Assembly (NCBI GenBank): GCA_954871525.1
Contig: OX940865.1
Coordinates: forward strand, 9,314,606 to 9,378,605
DNA: 64,000 nucleotides
From: Parietaria judaica
Lineage: Eukaryota > Streptophyta > Magnoliopsida > Rosales > Urticaceae
Direction of reading: 5' to 3'
The position numbers and the translations under genes are program-made. The notes beneath the pieces are model-generated. The model did no database searches, was not told the DNA's origin, and was given only the letters and a program-made list of their open reading frames with translations. Shown piece by piece: positions 21,603-33,080 of this stretch. Each line of letters starts with the position of its first letter. Positions within the stretch are counted from its first letter, which is position 1.

Positions 21603-24231
21603 TTACCGGGTATTCGAGCTTCCGAGAGTGAGCTCCAGATCATCCGAACCGCACTCTTCATGGATCCTCTCGCCTTCCCACGGCTTAACTAGCCCTGTCA
21701 CGTGGCTCCCGAACGCGAATTCGTCCGATATCACCTCAGCCATCGGGATATCGGCATTGTGATCCAACCCTCCAGCGATTGCCGGAGAGCACGTCCCGCT
21801 CTGCCCGGGAGTCCACATCCGGGATCCGCCACCGGCCATTATCTCGTCTCTAAACCCAAATGGGTTTGCCGAAACGAGACTGAAAGTTGGAGACTGTGGT
21901 CCGCCCTGGGGGAGCCGGATCCCAGCAAACCACTCTGGATCGACCGCCTGGCGGCCGGGGCTCGGTGGGGTGGAAGAAGGCATGAAGGAGGTCTTCTGAC
22001 CGGCCCAGTCTCTCGGAGTACGGGCAGTGGGGGAGCTCAGGGGGGGCGTGACTGGAGCGCTGATGGACCCACTGTGGATGAAGAGGTGAGGGAGCTTGGA
22101 GGAAGAGGCCGACGAGGAGAGGTTCTTGAGCCACGGGATGAGGGAATTGCAGTCAGCGGTTGCAGCGTAGGAGGAGGATGCCGGGCTGGGGAACGAGGAC
22201 GAGCCGGGGCTCGGGTTGTAGGACGCGCATGGGCTCGGGTGGTAAGAAGAAGAAGGGCTCGTTGCCGTGGATCCTCCCATTATGTCCATTTGCTCTGCAG
22301 GCTTGCATCCCTTCACGGTTTAAAGATAATTAGAGAAAGATTAGAACCAATTACTCTAACATTTGTTGCAAGAGAACTAAGATACACATTACATTTTATT
22401 GAAACAATAAAATTGGAACAGGTTGTGCAAGGTTGAATCCCATATGTTTATACCAAATTACCGTGAAACACTCAACACTCACTAAAAAATAGTCAGTTTG
22501 CCATACCATGTAATTAAGTATCATTTTGTTATTTATATATGTTATATTAGTTTTTTTTTTTTTTTTGTTATATATATTTATAAAAATAATTTATCTTAAA
22601 TCTAGAAAGCTTAAGGTTTGGAAACAAAACCAACCGCTCCTATTATGAGATCAAATTTTGAGTCGTAGCACTGTAGTGAGCGTTTTTCAAAAACAAAATT
22701 TATTTATTTATTTATTTGTAATTTATGTCGTAGGATTCGAACTGTGTAGCACGAGACAGCTCTGTACCACTTTTAATCCATAATTACCCAAGAAAAGTTA
22801 CTTCACTTGTCCAATGCAGTGTTCCAACAACAGCCGGTACCCGGTGGTCCGGGCTTCCCGGTCAAAACTTCTCATAATCTGAAACAGATATCGTCTACGA
22901 TATCGGTTTATAAAAGCCAACAACTAACCCGTAACTTATTGACTAACCCGTCAAATTGGACCTAAACAAAAAGGTACCGGGTCAGAAGTCAGAACTAATG
23001 AATGGGCTTGACATGAAAGTGAACCCAAGTTGAGAAAAGAAGCCACAAAGAGGCATGAGAGAAAATGGATGTCCAAAATGGAAACCATAGCAGTAACCGA
23101 GAAAGGCTCTGCCACTTTGAACCAAAACGAAGCAAAAGGTGTCACCCCAACAGAACACCCCCCAAATGCCAAAACTGCCCTTCAACCCTCTAAGTTCCGA
23201 AGGGCATTATCGGCAAAAGTGAAAAGAAGGAAAAAGGTAAAGGAGCAGAGAGAGAGCAGAATCTTATGCCTCCTTTCACGCTTAAAAGCGATTACGAAGG
23301 AAAGAAAGAAAGGAAGTAAAGGCAACATAAAAGAGAGCAATAACACCAGTATTCTCAGTCCACATCTCTCACTAGATCATCAAAAACAACATCCTATATT
23401 TATAAAAGCAACACTGCCAGAATCTAGCCCACTGCTTCCTAACAGATAAAACAAACTCAAAATTTATTATAATAATAAAATAAAATAAAATAAAAAACAC
23501 GAAAATCCCATATCCAGTTCTTTAATTTTCAAGCCAGGAACTAACTTGCGCCGCCCACACCGGTGGATGTTAGCATTTCCAGCAGCGCACGGCTATCATG
23601 CGCTGTTTCAAGCGCTAATTATAATACGTGATTTGTGCTGCCACCCACTGTGGAACTCAATTTTCAAGCAGAGGAACTAACTTACGCCACCCACTGTGGT
23701 GAGTTATAGCATTCCCAACGGCCCTCGGCTAACATGCGCTAATAATATGGATAGTAACATAGAACTTAAAAAAAAACATGCACATGACTTGTGTTTACAA
23801 ACGAAACGCGAAAGTATCAACTTGCAAGCAAGCAACTAACTTGCGCCACCCACAGGGTAGATGTTAGCAGTCCCAACTGAAAACAGCTAACATGCGCCAC
23901 TTCAGGCGAACAAACAACAAAAAAATATTTGCACGGATTTGTAATTATATTCCTCAGAAACTTACAGTTCAGGTTCATCAAAACAGTCGAATATATATAT
24001 ATATATATATATTACCTTGCGGTAGGTAGTGCCGTCAGGCTCGACGGTCCAACCGGCGTGGTGACAGAGAGCTTTGAGGACTTCATTGTTGTCGCAGTGC
24101 TTGGGGAGCTTGAAGTTGCCGTACATCCTCAGCCCCGCGAATATCTTCGCCGCGATCGCTCTCCGCCGCCTCTCTCTCTTCTTGTTGTTCTCCCTCTCCT
24201 TCCACGTCGGAAGCCGGCTCCCTGACGTCAT
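21603..24231 (-). CDS. BEH4: BES1/BZR1-family brassinosteroid transcription factor, BEH4-like, 307 aa
   Basis: Two exons: 24231-24016 (72 codons) and 22310-21603, separated by a 1.7-kb intron. Exon 1 encodes the atypical bHLH-like DNA-binding domain (basic stretch [20 protein letters not shown], then [15 protein letters not shown]). Exon 2 carries the family's Ser/Pro-rich regulatory part with many SxxxS-type GSK3/BIN2 sites, the block [17 protein letters not shown], the docking-like WEGERIHEE and a C-terminal EAR motif LELTL. The family acts in the nucleus at BRRE and E/G-box sites, repressing or activating brassinosteroid-responsive genes. The short N-terminus [16 protein letters not shown] and the ending SNTR fit BEH4 better than BZR1 or BES1. 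An in-frame upstream ATG at 24264 exists, but MTSG is the family start. The gene looks intact. Confidence 0.95.
23530..23912. repeat. Three imperfect repeats in the BEH4-like intron
   Basis: Units at about 23530-23620, 23664-23745 and 23830-23910 share GGAACTAACTTGCGCC, GCCACCCAC, GATGTTAGCA and CTAACATGCGC. They are spaced about 130-165 bp apart and lie within 600 bp of the exon 1 donor. Confidence 0.7.
24000..24012. repeat. (AT)n next to the BEH4-like splice donor
   Basis: The AT run (about 23990-24012) begins immediately inside the intron, three bases past the exon 1 donor GTAATATATAT on the minus strand. Confidence 0.7.
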
Positions 24232-24609
24232 CTCCACACTGATTCCCGCCGATCGCAGAAACACTATATATATATGTATGGAACCTCAAGATCACAAACT
24301 ATGTATACATATATTAGTTCTTCAGATCTGTGGAGTGAGCCTAAGAGGATGGAGCGGTGAAGCTTCGCCGGAAAACCATTCCGTTGGAGGCGGGAGTGGT
24401 ATTGTGGGAGATATTCCGGCAAATGTATGAGAGAGAGACAGAGAAGAGTTAAAGTGAGATTAATAGATGGGTAAAAGTGGCAGAAGAGGATACCATTTGC
24501 CCACATGCGTGCCTAGAATTACGATACTGCCACTGAGTTGCCAGTTTAGTAGTATTGGACAGACAGTAAATGACCTCGGTTATCTTATCAAAAAATAAAT
24601 GACCTCGGT

Positions 24610-25400
24610 TAAATTAATTAAGAAAATATATATATAACTCACCTATAGAAAATAAAATAGAATCTTTGTATTTTATTATATAATTATAACTCACTGAATA
24701 TTTGTTCAACTTCAAATTGTATTATCTAATTCTTATTTTAATTTTTTTAAGCTAAAAGAAACGTCTACAACTCCTTAATTTATTATTTTTCTTTTCAAAA
24801 CAACATTTGAACTTGATGAAAAGAGACCTAAACGTAATAAACAATACTAATTTATTAAATAAAATGGTATATAAAGTTTTAGATATTTATTTTATCTTTA
24901 ATGAAAAATAAATCACACAATTGGTAAAGCTTTAACACAACCTGCCTGGCGATAAATGAGAAAATTAAATAAATCAGTTAGTTCAATTTGACTTTTTAAA
25001 ACTAAATGTACTCTGCACAGCAAATAATATTGCAAGGAATTCAGTGTATTTTCGTGAGAATGTACTGAAAATGTAAATAAAAACTAAAGCAAGATTCTCC
25101 TTATACTAGAGTCTAGAGTTAGTAAATAAATAAAGAATAATATCCGAATTCCGAAATAAAACAATGATTTTTTTTTTTTTTAATTCTCACAAAACGAAAT
25201 AATGATTAAAAATTCAAAAGCTAGGACATTTTCTTGTGCTTCAAATGCAACGATTGACCAAAAAGCCCAAAGGCGTAACGGACCCACTTGATGCCAATGA
25301 TGACTCGTCTCGCAGGGGTATTTCGGACATTCCGTCCAAAAAGAACCGCGCAGCCCACAAAGGAACAAAAGCACGTTAATGGAGCGTTACGGATTAGGCT
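24610..25400. other. Intergenic AT-rich spacer upstream of the BEH4-like gene
   Basis: I see no coding region or recognisable repeat; short frames here lack domain content. Confidence 0.5.
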
Positions 25401-25472
25401 CGAGATCCGATATCCGACTCGTTTCTCAGTCAGAAGAACCGTCACTGTGATCAAAACGTGACGTCTTTACGA

Positions 25473-25822
25473 CACGTGTCGCGCATTGGTGCGCTTCCTC
25501 GTAACTGTATCTCTTCAATTAATAAATTTATCTTTGAGTCGTTTTTTACATCAAGGAGCTTCCCACGTGCCAAGATCGTCGCACGTGTAAAACCAAGAGC
25601 GGTGAGAGGAATTGCACAATGTGTGTGAGCACACTGACAATAATCTGGACTCGCCGTTAAAGCCGTCCACGTGTTTCCCTACCATGTAGGTCCCAGTTAG
25701 AGTATAGAAATCAAATTTATCAAAGTAGATTCTCATATTTATATCTTTTTATTTTTAGGAAAAATAAGCCATTCTATTAATATAATTAATTACTGAGACT
25801 GATATATATTATATAGCACGTG
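25473..25822. promoter_or_regulatory. Cluster of five CACGTG G-boxes
   Basis: Palindromic CACGTG cores lie at 25473, 25564, 25582, 25668 and 25817, five in 350 bp. The last is part of CACGTGCG, which also holds a CGTGCG brassinosteroid-response element core. The cluster is 1.24-1.59 kb upstream of the BEH4-like start and just before the copia element, with no other gene nearby to own it. bZIP, bHLH/PIF and BZR factors bind such sites; function here is inferred. Confidence 0.5.
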
Positions 25823-26096
25823 CGAAAAGCAACGAAGAGCTGTCAACACTCTTTGTATTAAATATTATATAAACATATTTATAGCGTGGCTAAGATTAAG
25901 ATAAGACAGATAACAAAACAAAACAAGCGAGAGATGAGTACTAAATTCATAATCTTTTCATATAATGGGTATAAAAACTCTCATTCGTATCACAAAGATG
26001 TTGCTAACTTCGCAATTACATAAAGATGTTGCTAAAAATTAATATTACAAAAAAATACTAAACATTTATCACAATTTCAATGAATAAAACAATACA

Positions 26097-26787
26097 TGTT
26101 AGGAATTGCACCCAACAACCCGAGCTCCAAGATTAACAAACAAACACAATTGCGGAAGTACGACACGATTGATGAACCCGACCAACACAACTTTATTGAT
26201 CCTCACAAGTATAATCGGTTACAAAAGATTCGTATACAAACAAGATACAATCTTCCGACTATCCTAGCCGAACACCCTTGCTCGCGGCACCCTTCGATGA
26301 GCTACCCGTATCCATGGAATCACCTCCGCCGTGTAGACTTCCACACCGGTACGCCTGAGCCACTCCGATCAACCAGACAATGCCGATTCCCAACCTCCCG
26401 GAGATACGAACCCTATCGACGCTGTGCCGAGACTCTAATCGGATTCCCGAGAATGCACTCCGCTTCTCTCCGTCGTTACCGAGTTCTCCTCGTCACCTCC
26501 TGCCGTCGTTCGCCGTCGTCTCCACCGTTGGAAACGCCGGAACACTATGTCTCTCAAGAAAGCTTCCTTCTTTCTCTCTCTGGTTTCTCTCTGAAAATTT
26601 CTGGTGTTTGCTTGTGAATGTTCTGGATCTCTCTCTCTGATACTCGGTTGAGTATTTATAGAGTTTCCTCAATAATGCCGCGTTAATTAAGTTCTCGAGC
26701 GTTGACTGAAAGTCAAGCTCTGGCTGGCTGGAGAAACGGTTAAGTGACTGTGACTCACCCTTGTTCATCACAAATGGGTGACTGACA
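26097..26787 (-). repeat. Copia 3' LTR
   Basis: On the plus strand it begins TGTTAGGAATTGCACCCAAC and ends GGTGACTGACA. A TATAAATA box (minus strand) lies at 26653-26660, followed by a leader region. It differs from the other LTR by scattered substitutions and small indels, including a 6-bp gap near 26210. Confidence 0.93.
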
Positions 26788-26798
26788 ATCTCCACCTT
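26788..26798 (-). other. Copia polypurine tract
   Basis: AAGGTGGAGAT on the minus strand sits directly before the 3' LTR, where plus-strand DNA synthesis is primed. Confidence 0.75.
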
Positions 26799-26845
26799 GA
26801 GTCATTGTCGCTTTACTCTTCTCCTCGCAGTCCTTCTGCCCGAGC

Positions 26846-27354
26846 TCACTGGCTCGGGTCTTCTTTGTCATCCTGCTCGGGTTTTGTCTTTCCTACCCCG
26901 AGCAACTCCATGCTCTCCTCGAATTTGTAGACAGGTATAACCTTCGTGACCATATCCACAGGGTTCTCCTCGGTCCTGATCTTGAGGACTTTCATCGTGT
27001 TCAGCTCCACGATATCCTTGACAAAGTGTAACCTTATGTCAATGTGCTTGGTCCGCTCGTGATACATCTGATTTTTACACAGGTGTATCGCCGATTCGCT
27101 GTCGCAATGGAGTTCGAAATACTTCTGCTCCATCCCAATCTCCGTGAGAAGGCTCTTCAACCAGAGTCCTTCCTTCGCTGCCTCAGTGGTCGCCACATAC
27201 TCAACTTTCGTCGTTGACAAGGCGACGATGTGCTGCAGTGATGCTTTCCAGCTGACCAAGTTCCCAAACACCTTGAACGTATATCCCTTCAGGGATCTTC
27301 TCTTGTCCAGGTCTCCCGCATAGTCTGAATCTACAAATCCTTGGATGTCCACTG
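26846..27354 (-). pseudogene. Copia RNase H domain (broken from RT by a solo LTR)
   Basis: Shows the copia-type FVDSDYAGD, SLKGYTF, SWKASLQHIVALST and HIDIRLHFV blocks. The catalytic pattern includes the Asp of DSDYAGD, and the Glu in the KVEYVA region. The reading frame before VDIQGF comes from the inserted LTR, so the polyprotein is interrupted at 27354. Confidence 0.85.
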
Positions 27355-30051
27355 TGTTGGAAATCGGTGGTATCAGTCCGACTTCTTCACCACGAAAATA
27401 GCCTCCGAGGCGTCCCGGTAACATTTAAAAAATTATTTTAAAGCAAAAAACTTATTACCGGACCCACGACACGGATATCGGGTAATAATCATTTCGTTGA
27501 GATCAGATAAATATTTCGAATTTAATATTTCATAATCATTATTAATGATCTAGTCGGATAGGATATAAATAGAAAGCAGTAAATGGTTGCATTTATTGAC
27601 CCAATGCATAAGGTCGTACCTCAATTGACGATTCCGGCTGCGCGTTCTGACTTGGTCAGGGCTCCGCCGGTACCGAAGCGTGGGCTTCGCCGGCAGGACT
27701 CCGTCGCAAAATTTAACTGACGCTCTTTTAAAGCTACCGGAGAAAAATATCTCCTAAGTCGAACCAGAAGAGAGATCAGAAGCAGAAAACTCGCAGACCC
27801 TAGAGAGAGAGGGATAGCTCGAGTTTTTGCTCTAGGGAAGGTGTGTAAAATGTGTAGTATGAGCCTCCTATTTATAGGCTCAAGCTGTAACCGATTTGGA
27901 GATTTTCCCTCCCTTTATTCGAATTTATTAATTTAAATATGATTAATTATTTCAATCCAATGGTCCAGATTCAATCTCATCTAAATCCAATGGATATAAT
28001 TAATCAGGGATTTAATTAAATAATAATACATGATAAGATCAAAATATTTAATCTTATCATCATATTAATAAAATTCGAATTATATATATATACATATTAA
28101 AATTTGAATTTGTTTATGATTATTTAGATCCAATGGTTAAAAATAAATCTTAAACCAATCCAATGGATCAAATTAATTAGGGATAAAGTCAAATGCCCTA
28201 GGGTTTCATGAAACCCTAACTCGAACTCTTATCCATATTTATATTTGAATTATATATTATATATGTATAATATTAATTAATTTCTAATCTGACGGTAAAG
28301 ATTAAATCTCAAAACCGATCCAACGGACTCAATTAATTAAACAAATTCGAAATACCTAAACTTGGGCACCAAGCTTCATTTCGAATTACTTTTAGGGTTT
28401 AAATCAATTATCTCAATCCAACGGTTAATATTAAATCATAACTGATCCAATGGATTAAATTGATTTTAGGGTTTTGCAAATATACCAAAATATTAGGTAC
28501 TTATGCCGCAAATATAAAATATCCAATTCTCATATTCAAATTTAGCTAGGGTTTGTATTCACCAAATTTACACATGTAACAATATATAAAAATATATTTT
28601 TATTTATTAATATAAATCTTTTAATTATTAATTAATTTAATTATATATTAATAATTAAATCCAAATAATTAAATTATATTAATAAAACATGATCTCAATA
28701 TCACACATTAAATGTCATGGTGCCACACCACCATTTAAATTCGTGACATGTGATTTAATTTCATAGTTTATCGAACCGAGTCATAAACTTAGAAAATCCA
28801 TAAATCACAAACCGTAAGTCTGAATGACTTGGTTCAAAAACAAAAGTTGCATAGAATTTAATTTACAACAACATGGTTCCGTTAGAAAATTTAAATTCTA
28901 AATTTATTTTTATCAGTTAATACCGTGTACCAAAATATGGTACTTTTGCCACGCTGACGATAAAACTATCTGACGTCTGACACAGACCTGTCAGTTTTAT
29001 AAGTCGAGCCAAATGATTAAACATTATCCAGAATTTATTTTAATCACGTACGTATCATCCGTTACGGAGCTATCCTGGGGACCATGGACCCGTATCACTT
29101 AAGCTCCAACGAACTGCTAGTTGTTCATCAAACCTTGAAGTGATTCCACTATAGACCCGAGGCTGCACTCTTTCGTGATACGGTATATATTATTCCCTTA
29201 TAACAGCGGGTGTCCATTGATACAATCAAATTCGGGTTATTGTCCTTTCACTTGATGACTCATACATTAGCAGGTGGTTTTTGCCGTAATGCCCCTCATT
29301 GCATTTTCATCCTTGACATAGTCAGTAATATTATGAGCAACCCCCTTATGGTTTTGATTCATAAGTTGCGCACGGGTACCTCTCTCTTCTCACCACTGAC
29401 AACCAAGGGAATCATCATGACTCTGAAGAGAGCTGTGTGATGCCCATGTCTATGATCAAGCTATCCTTACTATTGACTATCATGTTCCAAAAATAATAGT
29501 GTTGGGAACAGCGGTAATATCTTGTGTTCTTTAACGGTTAAATCAAAGAACAATCAAGCCAGTTGCTCGGACTCATGATCACTCAGGACTTAGAATTAAT
29601 ATCCATTTGATCATCATTTTGTGACTCAACTACACGTTATCAGTGACGGTCTTATATGATAACTTCTTGAGTTTAAGTCAGGTCCAGTCCAATATGAAGA
29701 CGCTTTATACTTAATGAACTTCTAGTGAGTGTGACACACACATAATCCAGAATAGGATTGTCACTTAGTCACATTAATGACCTTAAATGATTAATGGGCT
29801 CCCACCCAGTTAATCAGGTCGCGGACATTTTAAGTTCATTTATTATGATTGTTAATTTTTCCTCACATCGACTCTGTTGTGATAATAATAACATAATTGC
29901 ATCCTTTATGAACTAAGGAATCGAACATTCTATGTTACTCTACCAGAAACTATAACAAGATTAACATAATAAGTATCATCTTTATTTAACGACTTGTCAT
30001 AATCTTTTACAAATGGATAAATATCTTGTTTGAGGACACATATGTCCAACA
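27355..30051 (-). mobile_element. Solo LTR (2.7 kb) inserted between copia RT and RNase H
   Basis: On the minus strand it runs from TGTTGGACATATGTGTCCTC to ACCGATTTCCAACA, with TGTTGGA/TCCAACA inverted ends. Flanks are CACTG and CACTT (4 of 5 match). A TATAAATA box at 27869-27876 (minus) precedes a leader-like, CT-rich region, giving a U3-R-U5 layout. There is no gag-pol inside, so this is a solo LTR left by recombination, or a long-terminal remnant. Its U3 carries the ATCCAAYGG box array at 27955-28453. Confidence 0.72.
27955..28453 (-). promoter_or_regulatory. Array of paired ATCCAAYGG boxes in the solo LTR U3
   Basis: Boxes ATCCAATGG or ATCCAACGG occur at 27955, 27985, 28128, 28158, 28318, 28416 and 28445, with a variant ATCTGACGG near 28287. 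They form four pairs each about 30 bp apart, and the second box of most pairs is followed by an ATTAATTAGGG-like motif. The array lies upstream of the TATA box on the minus strand, so it is placed as an enhancer would be. Confidence 0.6.
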
Positions 30052-31336
30052 CACTTGCTTGGACTCCTCGTTCGAATAGTTCAACCCTGTGTTTGAGCTC
30101 CCTGTCAGATATCTCAGTATCCATTTGACAGCCAGCCAGTGCACCTCCCCTGGGTTGGACATATATCGACTTACGAGACTGACTGCATGGGCCAAGTCCG
30201 GCCTCGTGCAAATCATCCCATACATGAGGCTCCCAACTGCGCTCGTGTATGGCACATGCTCCATCTTCTTTGTCTCTTCCTCGGTCCTTGGGCAAAGCTC
30301 GTCGCTGAGTTTGAAGTGCTGGGCGAGGGGCTGTTTACAAGGCTTGGCCTAGTCCATCTGGAACTTCTCGATGACCTTCTTGAAGCAGTCCGTCTGAGAG
30401 ATGCTCAACGTGCCCTTCTCTCTATCTCGTCGGATGTTCATCCCGAGAATTCTCCTCGCTTCCCCGAGATCCTTCATCTCGAACTCAGACTTCAACGAGT
30501 CTTTGAGCTTCTTGATTTCAGACCGGCTGCTCGAGAAATCGAGTATGTCATCCACATACAAGAGCAGGTAGACTCTTGCACCACTTTCAGTGGTCCGGAA
30601 ATACACGCAGTTGTCATGTCTGCTCCTCCGGTAGTGGTTCTCTTGCATGAACGTCTCAAACCTCTTATACCACTGTCAAGGGGATTGCTTAAGTCCGTAG
30701 AGAAACTTCTTCAACGAGCGAACCCAGTCCTCTTTCCCTTTATGCACAAAGCCTTCCGGCTGCTGCATGAGGATCCTTTCCTCGAACTCTCAGTGTAAGA
30801 AGGATGTCTTCACGTCCATTTGCTCCAGTTCCAAGTTGAACTTGGCAACCATCGATAACAATACCCTGATCGAAGTATGCTTTACCACGGGCGAGAAGAC
30901 TTCATTAAAGTCTATACCCTCTCGCTGCGCGCCACCAGTCTGGCCTTATACCTTGCCAGCTCGCCTCCTGGTGCACTTGGTTTTACCTTGTATAGCCATT
31001 GGCAGCCCACCACCTTACAGTTCTTGGGCTTTGGCACAAGTACCCAATGTTGTTTTTCTGGAGAGATTTCATCTCATCATCCATAGCTGCTCGCCACTTT
31101 CCCACATCATGAGACTTGATGGCCTCCACATGTAACCGTGGTTCATTGTTGATTTTCACGCCTATCGTGTTAAAGGCATATACTACCATCTCTGCATGTG
31201 CGTACCTCGTCGTCTTCTTCCTGGTAGTGCGCCTAGCTCGATCTCGAGAAAGTTGATATCCCTCCAAGGGATCCTTTCGTTCTCGTCGGGCTTGTTCCTC
31301 GTCGCTACCCTCCTCGGACTTTTCCTCGCTGCACAA
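30052..31336 (-). pseudogene. Copia reverse transcriptase domain, degenerate
   Basis: Recognisable blocks on the minus strand are EAIKSHDVGKWRAAMDDEM (RT N-terminus), YLLLYVDDIL with the catalytic YVDD, MKDLGEARRILGM, and YTSAVGSLMY...RPDLAHAV. The frame is broken several times between 30650 and 31050. It joins RNase H across the solo LTR. Confidence 0.88.
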
Positions 31337-31441
31337 GGAGTCCTGCTCGCCAGACGAACTTCTGCTACACTCTGCTCAGCCTTTCCCGACCGAGCCTCCT
31401 TTGCTGCCGCTCGCCGATCCTCCCTCAAAGGTAGTTTGTCG

Positions 31442-33072
31442 CAAGGTTCGCATTACCGACGATTATCGTCGATTATCGACGATTATTGAGCTTACCGGTA
31501 GTTACCGGTAAGTTACCGGCTATAATACTTATCGTTTTATTCATTTTTCGACGATTATCTTTCGATAAACCGAAGAACAACCGATTATCGCTATTTTTAG
31601 TGTAAAAATTTGATACTTTTCGGTCAATTAAAAAAATCAATTTTTAGAGATTTTTCGGTTTTTTCGACAGCCAATGACCAAATTTTATACAATTTTCGAG
31701 CTTACCAGTGAAAAACCGAGACTTTTCGGTCTTTTCGACAGCCGACGACCAAATCTTATACGAAAACTTGATTTTCGAACTGGTAAGTTGTAAATTTTTC
31801 GACAAATTATCATATTTTCACTGATTAATCGATTCTTTGCATAAGTTTTGAAAGTTTTGATTTATTCATTTTTAACCGAATTTCTTAGAATTTTTTGTAG
31901 TTTTTGGTAAATTAATGACATATAATGTTAAATCTATATGAATCAATCATTTCTTCTTTGATATGTACTCATTTATACGATTTTTAGGGCATTTCATGTA
32001 TTAAAATATAAAGAGTTAGTTTTATATGAGATTTATGTTTAAAAATGAGTAAAGCTTGGAACTTTATCATCTTTTGTTTATTTTTTTGCATTCTTATGAA
32101 TATTTTCTTATGAAAACATGTTTTGATGACTTATTTTATAATTATTTTGTTAGATTTAGGTTAAATTCGGATTATCATGCTTGTTAGGCAAATGTATATA
32201 AAGTTTTGAATTTAGGAATTTACTCGAAATGTACATACTTTGTTATAATTTGTTGATTGTATAGGGTTCAAAATATTATATTTCCAAAGAAATATGAATG
32301 TTTGAGCTTTTGAGTTCTTGAGTTCTTGAATTTTTAGATTACAAGACTTTCGTGTAAAAAGTCTAAAAATTCATATTTTTTAATTTTTGAAGTAATTTAT
32401 TCAAATTTTTATGTTTCTATTTCATTAATTATTTATTGACATATTAATCTGTGATTTTGGTATATTTTATTTGCATATTTGAGCTTAATTCGCTTTTTTC
32501 ATAATTACGGCAAAAGTCTTCTAAGTTTATCTTTTGTGATTTGTGAGGTAATCTCTTCATTTTTTTTGGTGTTTTCATTGATAAAATATTTTTAAAAAAA
32601 ACTAATATAAAATCTTGGTGTAACTTATTTACATATTTGAGATTAATTTGAATTTTCTCATAATTGCGGCAAAAGTCTTCTAAGTTGATGTGATGAGAAT
32701 TATATGTGTTTGTATATGATTATATATATATATATATATATGTTTGTGTATGAAACTGTTTTTTATATCATGACATTCTATTATTAATTTATTAGATAAT
32801 AGAATAGAATCAATAATTATCATGCCATGCTTTTATTTTTGGTATTTTTAAAACATTATTTTAAATTGGGCAAATACAAGCTGAAAATATTTTATAAGTT
32901 TTCCGTCGAAAAATATCAAAAAGTATCGATAATCCGTCGATAATCATCGAAAAGTATCGATAATCGGTAAGCTAGAGTATTATAGGTTTTCTGTCGGTTA
33001 ATCGGTAAGCTATCGATTAATCCGTCGAAAACGGTAATCGGTTTATCGGTAACATCGGTAAGTTGAACCTTG
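31442..33072. mobile_element. hAT-type element, 1631 bp (CAAGGT family, subfamily A), inside the copia element
   Basis: Ends CAAGGTTCGCATTACCGA and GGTAAGTTGAACCTTG are inverted. The target duplication GTTTGTCG is a perfect 8 bp (31434-31441 and 33073-33080). Both ends are rich in CGATTATCG and ACCGGTAA motifs; the middle is AT-rich without a long frame, so it is non-autonomous. Removing it restores the copia sequence between integrase and RT. Confidence 0.9.
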
Positions 33073-33080
33073 GTTTGTCG

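Noticed and set aside
21702..22436. 244-codon plus-strand frame
   Set aside because: Antisense to BEH4-like exon 2; Arg/Gly-rich composition is typical of a shadow of a Ser/Pro-rich coding strand.
22690..22790. Possible fourth SINE (B-box-like GTTCGAATCCTAC on the minus strand)
   Set aside because: A TTTA-rich tail is present, but I found no target duplication and the A box is poor.
23030..23449. 139-codon Lys-rich frame in the BEH4-like intron
   Set aside because: No domain, on the opposite strand inside an intron, composition like AG-rich intronic DNA.
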